From Chiridota heheva (lineage: Eukaryota; Echinodermata; Holothuroidea; Apodida; Chiridotidae): a stretch of DNA of 64,000 nucleotides. This document shows, piece by piece, positions 49,601 to 60,984 of this stretch. Positions within the stretch are counted from its first letter, which is position 1. Each line of letters opens with the position of its first letter. The notes under the pieces were generated by a model, which was given only the letters and a program-made list of their open reading frames with translations, was not told the origin of the DNA and made no database searches. The DNA is taken from positions 1-64,000 of the forward strand of contig JAIGNY010000062.1 in assembly GCA_020152595.1 (NCBI GenBank), given 5' to 3'. The translations under genes and the position numbers were made by a program.

Positions 49601-52600
49601 TTATGAGACGCTACCTTTCCTTTAATATTATGGCACTTATGACGTCATATGTCGCGAAAAAATTGATGGGACTACGGGGCGAAGTCCCAGAAGCTACGAT
49701 TTGGAGTATTTTGAGTGTTATTAGTTATTCAATTTGTATGAATTAAACAAAATATATATCGTTAAAGAATCTCTCGTTCGAAAATTGAGAGATTTTTTTT
49801 GCTAAGAGTTTGCAAGAGTAGGGCAGGATTACATTTGCGGGGGCAAGATTAATGGTGTACAGTTACACTATATTATGTTATTTGATTAATGGTGTACAAT
49901 TACACTATATTATGTTATTTCATTTTGGGCAACAGGGGCAAAACCTCTGAAAGGGCGCAAGCCCCCTGCCCCTATGGCTATACGCCCCTGCGAAGTAGCC
50001 AAATTATCAAATGCAATATCAAAAAAATACTTTTTTTATTGTTGTGGTCAAACAAGTCTCATAAAAGCCAAATTTTAGAAAAAGCGAAATGACGTGTTAT
50101 ATCCAATATATTAAACCTGTCGTGCACCGTCATATCACTCGTTTTCATCTTTGCATATCCTCGTCATCTTATCACTCGTTTTCATCTTTAGGTTTTCATC
50201 ACCATATCACTCGTTTTTTTCAAATATATCTTTAGGCACCATATATCACTCGTTTTCAAATATACTTTAGGCCCCAGGTATAATATAAACCCTCAAATGA
50301 AATATTGGCGCCCTTACATCAGCGATGTTCTGATTTTATTTTATTTTTTATTTTTTTCAGGAAATATAAATACATTTTGTACACGTAAATTCAATGTTTT
50401 TTTATATATTTTTTTGTTTTATTTTTTATTTCCGGAAACGAAGCTGAAGGTGCTTACTTGTTTTCAAAGTGAAGTGACGTCAGATGAAAGGGAGGGAATT
50501 GCCAAGATATCCCGCCGTTGGCAGCCTTTTTAATTTTCATTTCAGTATTTAATGATATCATTAAATAACTTATAATATCATTAAATAATTTATGATATCA
50601 TTAAATAATATATGACAACATTAAGTAATTCATGATATCATTAAATAATTTATGATATCATTAAATAATATATGATAACATTAAGTAATTTATGATATCA
50701 TTAAATAATTTATGATATCATTAAATAATATATGATATCATTTAATTTATGATATCATTAAGTAATTTAAGATATCATTAAATAATATATGATATCATTA
50801 AATAATATATGATATCTTTAAGCAATTTATGATATCATTAAATAATATATGATATCATTAAGTAATTTATGATATCATTAAGTAATTTAAGATATCATTA
50901 AGTAATTTATAATATCATTAAATAAGTTATGATATCATTAAATAATTTATGATATCATTGAATAATATATGATATCATTAAATAATATATGATATCATTA
51001 AGCAATTTATAATATCATTAAATAAGTTATGATGTCATTAAATAATTTATGATACCATTAAATAATATATGATATTATTATATAATTTATGATATCATTA
51101 AATTAAATTTGAATTAATGATATCACGAATTATTTTAGTTATATCGTGAAATATTTAGTGATATCATTAAATAATTTATGATATCATTAAATGATTCGTG
51201 ATATCATAAATTAGAATTCATGATATCATTAAGCAATTACTGATATCTGCATTTCCTTTAATGATATCTCGTTTGCCAAGTCTGATTAAGATATCACGAA
51301 TTAAATTAACGATATCAATAATTCAATTCTTGATATCATTAGATGAATTTTTAATTTAATGTATGATATCATTTAAAACTTGTATTTTTTGCAAGCATAA
51401 ATTGATCAAATCTTGATATCACTAATTGAATTATTGATATCACTAATTGAACTTTTGATATCACTATTTAAATCATTGATGTCACTAAATGAATTATTGA
51501 TATCACTAACTAAATTATTGATATCACTAATTCGAATTCTTGATATCATTAATTCAATTGCTGAAATCATTAATTCAATTCTTGATATCATTAATTTAAA
51601 TCTTCATATCATTAAAAGAAATATTAATATCACTAAAAGAATTATTAATATCACTAAATGAATTACTGATATCATTGAGTCAATTAGTGATATCACTAAA
51701 TCGAATGAAATAAATACTGTATTAAAAGTAGAACGCCTTGCCATAGTTTTACTTTTTATTTAGTATTTAATGATATTATTAAATAATTTATGATATCATT
51801 AAATATGATATCATGAATTATTTAAGTGTATCATAGTTTATTAATTATATAATTAAATACTGAAAAAAAATTAAACGACTTGCAGTATTTAATGATATCA
51901 TTACATACTGAATAAAAAGTAAAACGGCTTGAAAACGGCTGGAAACGATGTTGGCCACGGTGCGATATCGACGACGGGATCGAAACGATCTAATATTTCG
52001 AATCATAATCGCCATCACACATTCGACGACCATTAATTGCGCCCCAAAAAGTGAATTGATGATAACAAGAATTTGATTTTTGATATCATAAAATGAATTA
52101 ATGGTATCAAAAATTCAATTAATGATATCATTAATTTGATTTATTGATGTCATTAAATCGAATTAATGACATCATCATTTCCATGATTGAATGAAATCAT
52201 TAAGTCCAATAAATGATATCATCAATTGAATTATTGATATCATTAATTCATTTTATGATATCAATAATTGAATTCTTGATTTCATTAATTCAATGTTTGA
52301 TATAATTAATTCAATTTTTATTACCATTAATTCTCTCAAGATTTAATGATATCATTAATTCTGTTTATCCTTTAAATAACTAAGTAAAAGTTTTTTTTTA
52401 CATGACGCAGGCGCAAAAACATGCAAGCAGTGGGAAAATTTCTCGACGCTGTAGGAAACATTTTGAGGAAATTTTATCTGTACATTTTGGAGAAAATTTT
52501 GAGGATTATTTTCATGGGGGAAGATTTCGTGTTTGCGTGTTTGTGCGTCAAGTCGTGGTCATGTAGAAAAATACTCTCCCCTCTAAAGTCGACGACCATT

Positions 52601-53283
52601 CAATCTCAGGCAGTCAGGGTAGCTAGAAAGGGCAATTAAGTTATTGTTCAGCATACGAGATATCATCGGCAGTGGGGTAGCCCCCTCCTCCCATCCTTTC
52701 TTAAAACACTACTGTCCTCGTGATATGTGCATTATTTCAGACAATTTCACTGGGCGACCGCAATAATGCATAGGTCACATGACGATGTGCGGCTCGAAGG
52801 AACTTTGGAATTGCTGCATCTATTAAGCTTGAAAAAGATATATTAAAATATAGACTTGGCACAATGCTCATGTAGAAATTACAAATTGTCACTCTGGCAC
52901 CTTTAGAAATCATGACACCATTTCTTATAATTGTAAGGTCAAACACTTGGTCGTCAACTGTCTCAGAATTTTGCTATGGGCGACCAAAATTCTCCACTTG
53001 TTGACCAAATGATCGCCCAGTTATGCTAAAAATACGCATGACGGCGCCGTTTAGGCTATGTCATTAATTGCAAAAGGGATCTAAGAACCACTCCCTAATC
53101 ATTGTACTTTTATTTTCTATCTTTCATTGTATAGCTAGCTGGTGGCAGAGTAGTTGTGATAGCCAAACCTGCCAATGCGACAGGATAGCGGCGTTGTGCT
53201 TCCGTGGACTTTCATGGAAGAAGGAACACTACCATGGTTTGGTGGTGGTGGTGTTAAATATAACACTCTCGTATAATCGCTGA
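43509..53283 (+). CDS. Secreted phospholipase A2, paralog B (four exons, 182 aa)
   Basis: Exons 43509-43614, 44059-44221, 48649-48779 and 53135-53283, all with GT/AG borders; their lengths sum to 549 nt, 183 codons including TGA. The product hydrolyses the sn-2 ester of phospholipids with calcium, outside the cell. Visible parts are a signal peptide (core VVLACGVVLFVA, about residues 1-22), a dibasic propeptide end ARKRR at 44-48, the calcium loop YGNWCGYGGSG at 72-82, the catalytic DRCCVAHDACY with His95-Asp96, and CQCDRIAALCF with Asp149. The layout fits group I-type sPLA2. The tail after Cys155 is unusual: a hydrophobic stretch with an NIT sequon replaces the usual cysteine-bearing end. 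Digestive, defensive and venom enzymes all share this fold, so the physiological role is not decided here. Confidence 0.85.
44059..44221 (+). CDS. sPLA2 paralog B, exon 2 (calcium-binding loop)
   Basis: Acceptor AATTTACAG and donor CAG|GTACGT. It completes the propeptide with a furin-type ARKRR, then encodes YSDYGNWCGYGGSG and AVDDID. It ends 2 nt into the Arg codon completed by exon 3. Confidence 0.85.
44578..44725 (+). repeat. Pyrimidine-rich low-complexity tract
   Basis: About 150 bases almost free of G on the plus strand, built on CTCCC and CATCTCACC motifs, in intron 2 of sPLA2 paralog B. Proline/serine-rich ORFs through it are artefacts. It could adopt triplex-type structure. Confidence 0.8.
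44836..48597. mobile_element. DNA element with inverted tandem-repeat arms in intron 2 of paralog B
   Basis: The left arm (44836-45490) holds about three and a half tandem units of ~175 bp with AAGTGGGTTAAAACTG, CAAGATGG, ACTTCC.TAGT and AAGGGTCAAGCAA. The right arm (about 47575-48597) holds about five units in reverse orientation. The ends correspond: left CCAACAAATTCTAACAAAAG, right (reverse complement) CCATCAATTGTAACAAAAGG. An extra copy of the terminal motif occurs inside the right arm at 48060-48080. The core (45490-47570) has decayed minus-strand ORFs. Exact ends and target duplication are unclear. Confidence 0.65.
45728..46394 (-). pseudogene. Decayed ORFs in the core of the intron-2 element
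   Basis: On the minus strand an open frame from about 46394 (ATG at 46326) runs to 45985, and a second one overlaps it (45988-45728) one base out of frame. Together they may be one broken coding region. Visible text includes SSAELRAAWVFRTVGDDDDA and NEHPTHLFCSNVTCLKG. I recognise no domain. Their position between inverted arms suggests remains of the element's own gene. Confidence 0.35.
48649..48779 (+). CDS. sPLA2 paralog B, exon 3 (catalytic His-Asp)
   Basis: The acceptor TTGTTTCTATAG ends at 48648. The exon encodes CCVAHDACYKRL and later GSGGIYC before the donor GTTAGT at 48780. It has the same borders and phase as exon 3 of paralog A but is in frame throughout. Confidence 0.85.
49361..49615. 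mobile_element. Palindromic MITE with ETS/CRE-like arms, copy B
   Basis: Starts GGTATCGTCCCATAAATACA and ends with the inverse, TTTATTTATGAGACGCTACC. Inner arm motifs are AACGTCACGTCCGGTT on the left and AACCGGAAGTGACGTT on the right. GATCGCGAGAAATCTGTTAC on the left mirrors AACGTCACAGATTTCTCCCA on the right. Same family as 39862-40123. It lies in intron 3 of sPLA2 paralog B. Confidence 0.75.
49848..49922 (+). repeat. Direct tandem duplication of 37 bp
   Basis: ATTAATGGTGTACAGTTACA with its continuation TATATTATGTTATTT is repeated once with a single substitution (CAG to CAA). Confidence 0.9.
50540..52360. repeat. AT-rich satellite array built on GATATC palindromes
   Basis: Roughly 20-bp periodic array. 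In the first half (50540-51110) the unit is TTTATGATATCATTAAATAA. From about 51120 to 51720 and 52050 to 52360 units become TTGATATCACTAATTGAAT and related forms with variable spacing. A unique break (about 51890-52045) contains GC-richer sequence. TTAATGATATCATTAA is a perfect 16-base palindrome. It lies in intron 3 of sPLA2 paralog B. No coding. Confidence 0.92.
53135..53283 (+). CDS. sPLA2 paralog B, exon 4 (second catalytic Asp and tail)
   Basis: Acceptor CATTGTATAG ends at 53134; the next AG, four bases on, would break the frame, so this one was chosen. It encodes SSCDSQTCQCDRIAALCF, then a tail with GLVVVVLNITLSYNR and TGA at 53281-53283. Confidence 0.82.
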
Positions 53284-53427
53284 CAGAGCAGGCCTATGTA
53301 CCAGATGTGCACTAATCTCTCAATAGCTTGTTTCTGGTGGATATGAAGTTGATATGTAATATTATATATTCACCAGTAGGGAAAGGGGAGAAAGTTGTCA
53401 CAGGGTCCAGTGCATAATTTTTGGTAA

Positions 53428-53433
53428 AATAAA
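53428..53433 (+). promoter_or_regulatory. Possible polyadenylation signal for paralog B
   Basis: AATAAA about 145 bases downstream of the stop codon of paralog B, same strand. Confidence 0.35.
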
Positions 53434-53439
53434 TGATGT

Positions 53440-54860
53440 CCGCTAAAACATATGATATGTGGGGCAAAAAGTGGCCTGAGAACCAATCAAAAACGATATA
53501 AAACTGGAAAAATTTAGCGAGAACGCGGCAAAACGATATAAAAGTGAGAAATAAAACCTGATGACCCTTATTTGTTTACTTTTCAGGATTTGTCCAATAC
53601 TGGGCCCCCAAGTTTAAATTCTTTCTGATACAGGATTTCTAAATGTGGGCTTGCTCGCGGCCTCGCAATCCATTGCCTTAAAAAAAAAAAAAAATCTTAG
53701 TGGGGGAGGGAGGAAGGAAGAGAGGGAGGGGGCTCAACTGGGGGCCACTTTGCTTGTGTATCAGAAAAGGCCCTGACGCAATCCTCTTTATAAAAAGCCC
53801 TTCAGCAACAACCCCATGTCAATTCGAGAGTGTCGTAAATCACATGCATGGAGATGATATGAAAATGCACTTTCGGATGATAACATCTGCTCGTCGTACC
53901 TTCTCCCGCTTTACAATAATTATAGCTGATCCATTTTTCTGAAGATATGCATAGTTTAAGCTAGACAATCAATATTGTTGATGGTTACAAGCCTGTTTTT
54001 TTGTTGGTGGGTTGTTAATTCGAGTAGGCTGGGGTTATTAGGAAACAGATAAATGTTTGATGTTTATTTTTGGAGGAAATTAAAGAGGGCGCTTTAAAAT
54101 CGTTGTGATGCTAGAACATAAGTGATGTAGTAGCTCAATATATGTTTTGGGGGTGGGTATAAGACTCTTTTTGTTGGAGGGAGTTACATTGAGTAGGCTT
54201 AGGTTGTTAGAAAAGAATACAAGTTTGATTTATGCCCAGAAGGGTGGGTAAACCTTACAGGCGCTGGGCAAAGTCGATTTGGGTCTAGCCCTAAACAATG
54301 ACACTGCAATATATTTTTGTTATGGGACCCAAAGCGCCAGAGGAGTCGGATGGAACTCGGGGAAGCGGAGAGAGCAGACAATCAAGTTCATGTTCGATTT
54401 TTTTACAGTAATTGAGGGGCACTTTTTATTTAACAAATGGATACTCTTGTCAGTTGAAAGTTTTTGCTTGTCACTTTCGACTTTCCCACACTTACGGTAG
54501 GCAAATTCCTCCTATGGGTTCAAAGATTAGGGAGCCAGGACCAATGTTGACAATTACCCATCTGGCGAACAAGTAAAATACTTCTTTTTGAAAATTGCTG
54601 CTTTGAAATTTATTAGATTTTACATCCTTGCAACAAACATGATTTTAATTACTGTATGGCATATTGAAAATTCTGAGCAAATGATCAATTATCGCAATTA
54701 ATGAATCACAACTAATCAATATAAGCATCTAGGCCAAATAGCATCCCACAAATACACTTCCAAGTGGCAATCATTATCACAAAATATAATTAAAACGTTC
54801 TTTAAACTTTCTTTTGAAGTCCTCTTTAATATAAGATGGATTTACTTGACCCCTGAATCC
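53440..54860. other. Gene-free stretch downstream of sPLA2 paralog B
   Basis: Low-complexity patches (A-run near 53680-53695 followed by a G/A-rich run) and AT-rich sequence. No exon recognised. Confidence 0.45.
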
Positions 54861-54869
54861 TTTAAGACA

Positions 54870-55160
54870 GCCATCACATATAACGGAGATTTTCCAGAAA
54901 ATGGAAGAAAATTTTCGTATAATCGAAGAAATTTGTCCGGAAATGAAAGAATTACTCCAAAATTGGCCAAGAAATTCCCGAAAGTGAGCAAAATTATCCG
55001 AAAATGAACAAAATTTTACAAAAATGAGCAAAATTTTTCGATAATTAAAGACATTTTTCTGAAAATTGAAAAATAGTAAGCCTACCTGAAAATGAAAGAA
55101 ATTTCTGAAAATAGAAGAAAATTTTCCAGAAAAGAAGCAAATTTTCGAAATGAAAACCCA
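54870..55160 (+). repeat. Degenerate minisatellite, ~28-bp unit (GAAAATGGAAGAAAATTTTC)
   Basis: About ten loose copies of a unit of the form AAATTTTC.GAAAATGAAAGA. The phenylalanine-rich minus-strand ORF across it is an artefact of the repeat. Confidence 0.75.
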
Positions 55161-55454
55161 GAACAATAATGATGTTGAAGCTCAACGATATTTGGATGTG
55201 GCATATGGAAGGGGTGTTGGTGGTTGTTTTAGCCGTTGAAACGGGTTTTCTTATTGTAATCCTCTTCAGCAAGTTATGTAATGAGTATTAATTCTCTTTG
55301 GTGGGAGTGCTGCCATAGCATGAATTCAGGGAAGTCTAACAGTGATATTTCGCATCACAATGTGTAATGTTAAATTCTGGACTTTTCTGCGAGCAAATAT
55401 TTTTTTTAATCAATACACACATATATAAAATAAAAGAGTTTCCTGATTTTTACT

Positions 55455-56035
55455 TTATAGCGATGTCTGAAAATTATGCTTCTAACAAGAAGTTACAAGC
55501 CTTTTTGTATAAATTATAATGTGTGTGTCAATGGGTGGTGTCATCATGTCATGTCTCGGTCGATTACTGACATTACGCGAGGGCGAAGGTCAATTCAACC
55601 ACAACAGCTGGTGAGAAAAAAACCCATTTTGTTACCACAACAAAATTTCGAACATTTACACATTCATGCTTAAAAAAATAATAAGAAGCCTCTTTCTTAG
55701 TGCATTCAACAAACAAGAAGATAAAAGCAAATATTTCTGCAACATCCAGTGCAAAAAAGGGAACTATTAGCAATAAATCACTTTATAGTGAAGTCTGAAA
55801 AATTATGCATCTCACAAAAGTTATCAGCCTTTTTATATTCCAAAGGGTGGTGCCATCGTATCTTGGTCGATCAGATGTTTTTTGCGAGGGCAAGGTCAAT
55901 TCCACCACAACATATGGTGAAAACACACATTTTGTAATCATTACCAAATTTATAACATTTACACATTAATGTTTATAAAATGTAAAGTACCCTCCTTCAT
56001 TGCAAATTGTTATTACATTCAAACAAACAAGAAGA
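55455..56035 (+). repeat. Tandem duplication, ~330 bp unit, two copies
   Basis: Units start near 55455 and 55781. Shared in order are TTTATAG.GA, GTCTGAAAA.TTATGC, AGCCTTTTT.TAT, GGGTGGTG.CATC, TCTTGGTCGAT or TCTCGGTCGAT, GCGAGGGC, AAGGTCAATTC, ACCACAACA, TGGTGA and ACATTTACACATT. No coding. Confidence 0.8.
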
Positions 56036-56039
56036 ATGC

Positions 56040-59000
56040 ATTACCAGTTACAGTAATACAAAAAATATACCTACTTTTTGTTTCCCTCAAACTAGCCTTT
56101 TAACATTTTATAAACGATAATATTTAAAAATAATGCCATCACTCTAAACTTCATTTCCAAATTATTATTCCAATTGGCTGACGACAGTATAACAACATAT
56201 TACGTCATGAGATACGTCATGAATAACATGATTCAAAATTATTATCATATCATATCCCATGGCAGTTTCCTGCGTATGGCGACCCGTAACCCGGACCGAA
56301 GTTACAAATTTCCAATTTATCCGTAAAATTTAGACCAATCTTGCCTTTTATGGTATGTTAAATAGACACGTGCCGTGAAATTTATGTTTTGTTACGCCTA
56401 ATACAAACTTCACAGAGCGGTTCCCCCCCCCCTCCCCCTTCCCTCCCACAAAGCCAAAGCTCCATAAACTAGAGCAATACAATATGCCAAGGAGTTACGG
56501 TGTATATACAAGAACACTTGTCTGTATAAGCCTACTTATTATAAAGTACACAAGTAACACAACTTAGGTTTTCTCTCAGGTCCTAAACATGACCGTTCAA
56601 CTTTGGAATGCACCTTCCAGGAAAACATCAATATTCTAAAAACCCACCCGGCCTTCCTCCTTGAGATATGAGCTTACAACTGTACAATGAAATTTAAAAA
56701 AAAAAACTGCCAGCACTTGAAGATAAAACAGTCTTCATACTGTCATAAGTGTGTACTAGAAATGATATGCAGAGACATTCCGATGTCTTTGCACCATAGG
56801 CGGTGATCCCGCCCGCGGGGTGTGGGGAGGTTTCGAATCATAATCACCGATTTAACGAAAATAATGTACTGTAATGAAAAGTTTTGGGGCGGGAAAGCCT
56901 CTACACACAAACTGTATTTGATGTGGAGGGAAGGGGAAAGTAACACTAATATAAATCATTGGCGGCCATACTTTTTTGTATAGGCCTACTGAAGCTGTAC
57001 AATTCTCAATCAAGGCGTGACCTCTAGCAGGCCTACTCGTGCCGAATCGGGAAAATAAAGTTTTAAAAATGTGTCTTTCTATCTTTTATATCATGTCGTG
57101 TTTTAGTTCATATTCAATCAGAAAACGGATCTCACCATGAAAATTCACAGTAAATCACACAATAATGGCCACTTTACCATAGTGTTAGCGAGGATCTTCC
57201 ACCCAAGTTAGCGTCTTGACTGTAGATATTTTTTTGTGAAAATTACTCCGCAAGCGCCCGAACCATGATATTACAGTACACCGCACAGCTGTACTAAGCT
57301 ATGCTGAAAATGGCTGGATCACTCGTCCTTCTTCAGAAGTTTTAATTCAGGAAAGTCTTGCCTTCCAAAAATATGTTTAGGTGACACCATCGGCATATAT
57401 CATGGACATATAATCATGACAAAAACTTTATCATATTTTTTGACTAAACCATTATGTCGTAACATTATTTTGTATCAGCAAAAAAAAAAAAAAAACAGTC
57501 ATGTGGTCCATATGGCGAAGACAGCTTCCCATACAAACTTCGATATTCATTAAGACATACAACGCCTTTTTAATTTTCAATTTTTAGAAAGCATTATGAA
57601 TTAAAAATTGATACAATTTTCTTCGAGTGTGAAGTTGTTTTTTGCTTCAAATATTATGATTTATGAAGATAAATAATAAGGGCCTACCTGCTGATCATAG
57701 GTGGGATTCAATGGAGAAATGAAAAGATCACCCCCTTCCCCCCCCACACACACACACACACACCTCTACACCCATTTTTCGACAGAATGTATATCTTTTT
57801 GTGGTACATTTTGTATCGACGCCAGATTCCACACCACTGTTGACTTCTCCCCCTTCAATTGTGGCGTAGCCACAGGGGAGAAGTCACTGTTTTGAGTTTT
57901 TTTATATAAAAATTGGGATATATTTTTTCCCCCTCCCCCTCCCCCTCCCCCTTTCACACACACACACATACTTTCAATCCGAAAATCAGTTTTATTTTTT
58001 CACATTGAAAAGGCATCATTATTAGGCGTACCAGGGTCGCTGAGAGAATAACGAGGCCCGGGAAAAACTAACATTCGGGTCCCTTATATCTCGAAATATT
58101 TTAAGGGCAAAGAATTAAGTAATTCTTTGTCCAATGTATACCGTTTTTACCAATGTAAAGCATGGGTTTTGCCGGAGGCTTTCGCTTCTGTAGCTACCAC
58201 TATACATACAAACAGCAGGACGGAAAGAGTTGTGTTTCGTCACGAACGTCTTAAGCCGTCGTTCGTGATAAGTCGTAGCAACCAACCAACCAACCAATAA
58301 CCTGGGATATCTCAAAGTTCATAAAGTTTGATGTGTATTAGACTACCTTTTCCGAACACCATACGGAGTTCGTGTATATTACAATCCTTTAGCTGCGCGA
58401 CAGAATCTACTCAGAAGTCAATTCTCTTTTTTATTTGGTTAAAGAATAGGTGTCCACAGACCTTTCCAGCTTGTGTACATATCATGTTTAACTTTTGACC
58501 CATAACTTACTTTCTTAAGTTTCCACTACACATGTACTTTGTGATCAAAACACACTTTCGATTTCCAACCTCTTCATCTGCATCCCAGCATGCCAAGTAC
58601 TTGATGTTTTGATAGTTCAGACTTCAACATTTCGATTTCTTTTATACTTCTTTCCTTTCAACGTCAAGTAAACAATTCATCTGCATCATAGATTTAATGC
58701 ATTTTAGTTTTGCTGGACATCAAAATTTCGAGAAAAAATTGAGTATGTAACCTTATAAGATGATTTTTATCGACAATTAACCAATCCCGAGATAATTCGA
58801 TTCAAATTGAAATCAGTATTGCATCGTAAGCAAATAGACCTTTTGATCATCACTCAAATAATTTTATGGGGTTTCGAACAAGAAGTGTGATAGTTTTGAA
58901 CACTATTGCAGATCTAGGTGTTTAGTAGACAAGTAAAGTAGATTCTAAAGTTGAACCATTCATATATCTGCCAGTCAAATTTAAATTCTTAGCACGAGCT

Positions 59001-59160
59001 GAGCTATTTGTAGACGAACCAGCCGAAAAGAGGAACGAATGCTATGTAGAGGCATGTCCAAACTTCATATCGTACACGATCTTTTCTTTTTAGAATTTGA
59101 AATACAAATATCAAGTAGTTGATTACCAAAAAACGCTCAGGCCACCTCCGCTCTAGAATA
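56040..59160. other. Gene-free stretch with low-complexity patches
   Basis: C-runs near 56425, an A-run at 57480-57496, (AC)n with C-runs at 57735-57765 and 57930-57968, and a (CAAC)n-like run at 58278-58296. A 9-bp-stem hairpin TCACGAACG...CGTTCGTGA lies at 58240-58268. No gene recognised. Confidence 0.5.
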
Positions 59161-59175
59161 CCATAGCAAATTGAA

Positions 59176-60015
59176 ATGTAAGCATTGCGTAAGCATCATG
59201 TAAGCATCTTGTAGGCGTATTTTTTCTGAACTTAAGTTTTTTTAAATGGATGCAAGCATCGTGCAAGCATTATGCAATCAAACTGAATTTGAGCTATTTT
59301 AAATGCAAGCATTATGTAAGCAACTATAATTTGAGCTATTTCATATGCAAGCATTATGTATGCAACCAGAAATTGAGCATTCTAGATGTAAGCATTGTGT
59401 AAGCCACCTGAATTTGAGCTTTTTTCATGCAAGCATTATGTAAGCAACATAAATTGGAGTATTTCATACGCAAGCATTATGTAAGCCAGCCGAATTTGAG
59501 TATTTCACATGTTAGCATTATGTAGGTCAGCTGTATTTGAACTAGTTTCCATGCAAGCATTGTGTAAGCAGCCTGAATTTGAATATTTCACAAGCAAGCA
59601 TCGTGTAAGTCAGCTGAATTTAAGCTATTGTATATGCAAACATTGTGTAAGCCAGCTTAATTTGAGCTATTTTCCACGCAAGCAGTATGTAAGCAACCTG
59701 AATTTGAGTATTTCAAATGTAAGCATTGTGTAAGCCAGCTGAATTTGAGCTATTATCCATGTAAGCTTTGTGTAAGCAACCTGAATCTAAGTATTATACA
59801 TGTAAGCATTGTGTAAGCCAGCCGAATTTGAGTATTTCATATGTAAGCATTGTGTAAGTCAGCTGAATTTAAGCTATTTTCCATGCAAGCAATATGTAAG
59901 CAACCTAAATCTGAGTATTTCACATGTAAGCATTGTGTAAGTCAGCTGAATTTGAGCTATTTTCCATGCAAGCATTGTGTAAGCAAACTAAATTTGAATT
60001 TTACATGCAAGGTTG
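59176..60015 (+). repeat. Minisatellite, ~42-bp unit (ATGTAAGCATTGTGTAAGC)
   Basis: About 19 imperfect copies of a ~42 bp unit: ATGCAAGCATTGTGTAAGCC or ATGTAAGCATT..., then AGCTGAATTTGAGCTATTTTC. Two alternating subtypes are visible, one with AGCCAGCTGAATTTGAG and one with AGCAACCTGAATTTGAG. A 42-bp period keeps long frames open, giving repetitive CKHCVSQLNLSYF-type ORFs. Confidence 0.92.
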
Positions 60016-60084
60016 CTCCCTACTGGAAAATTTAGTCTGAAATTAATCAGAAAGTTAACTGAAACAAGTCTGTCAGACTAATGA

Positions 60085-60395
60085 ATAGTCTGGCACTTTT
60101 CTGCAGATGTGTGCAAATGTATATCAGACCTCCTTGCAGATCAAATTCAGATGATAAAGCAGATCTGCAAAATATGCAGACTAAAATAGTGACCAACATC
60201 TGATTAAATTGCAGACTTATGAGACATCTGCCAAATGCAGACTACAGCTAGATCTGAAGTCTGCAAATGTGCAGATCTAACTCTTATCTGTAATTCAAAT
60301 CTTAAACAAGTTTGATAGCTAGAAGTAAAAAACATATGAAGTCAGATCTGAAATTAGTCTGCAAATTGGCAGATGTAACTTTGTTGAATTTTTCA
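60085..60395 (+). repeat. Degenerate short repeats built on TCTGCAAATGCAGA
   Basis: A dozen or so occurrences of CAGATCTGCA, CTGCAAAT, TGCAGACTA and their inverses at irregular spacing over 300 bp, directly after the 42-bp minisatellite. Many are palindromic (AGATCT core). Confidence 0.65.
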
Positions 60396-60984
60396 GTATA
60401 CATTACAGAAAGTAATTCTGGCGAGTAGAAATATTATAATATACTGTGGTACTCACCACACTTAATTGGGCCTTGCAAAGTTTGGCGAGTGACTTTTTGT
60501 ATTTGTCCAATCCTGAATAAAGTGATAGATATGTTCTATATTACGGAAAGCAATGGAATTTAATTTAGACATATTGTCACTGGGGACTGAGTCATTGTAA
60601 AACAACACATGGTTATGATTTTTGTAAATTGGAAATGATACCCCCTTTTTCACGAAGCAATATTTGGTATTCCTGCAAAAAAATGCAAATTAAAAGTATA
60701 ATCATAGCCTTTAACAATGATATTTAGCCTAGTTTATGGCAATGTAAGACTAAAATATATCCTTCTTGATTTTAAGATTTTAGAAAGAAAGTAACTTTAA
60801 AATTAAGTAAAGAATTTGCTAAAACTTCAACAGGCATGGTATAAGATTTGAAAAAAAATCCCTGAAATCCTATGATTTAAGAAACAACTCCTTTAAATTC
60901 CTTAAATGAAAAACCTAAGCATTAATAATAACTTGGCAACTACACTCGGAAGGGAATTTCCTGCACTAAAATTATGTTTGTTTA

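Noticed and set aside
50540-52360. CRISPR-like array
   Set aside because: The units are contiguous AT-rich palindromes without unique spacers, in a clearly eukaryotic context.
54777-55166. 129-codon Phe-rich minus-strand ORF
   Set aside because: Follows the degenerate GAAAATTTTC minisatellite; no domain and strongly biased composition.
58240-58268. Perfect 9-bp-stem hairpin TCACGAACG...CGTTCGTGA
   Set aside because: An isolated stem with no poly-U run or flanking gene; likely chance or a repeat fragment.
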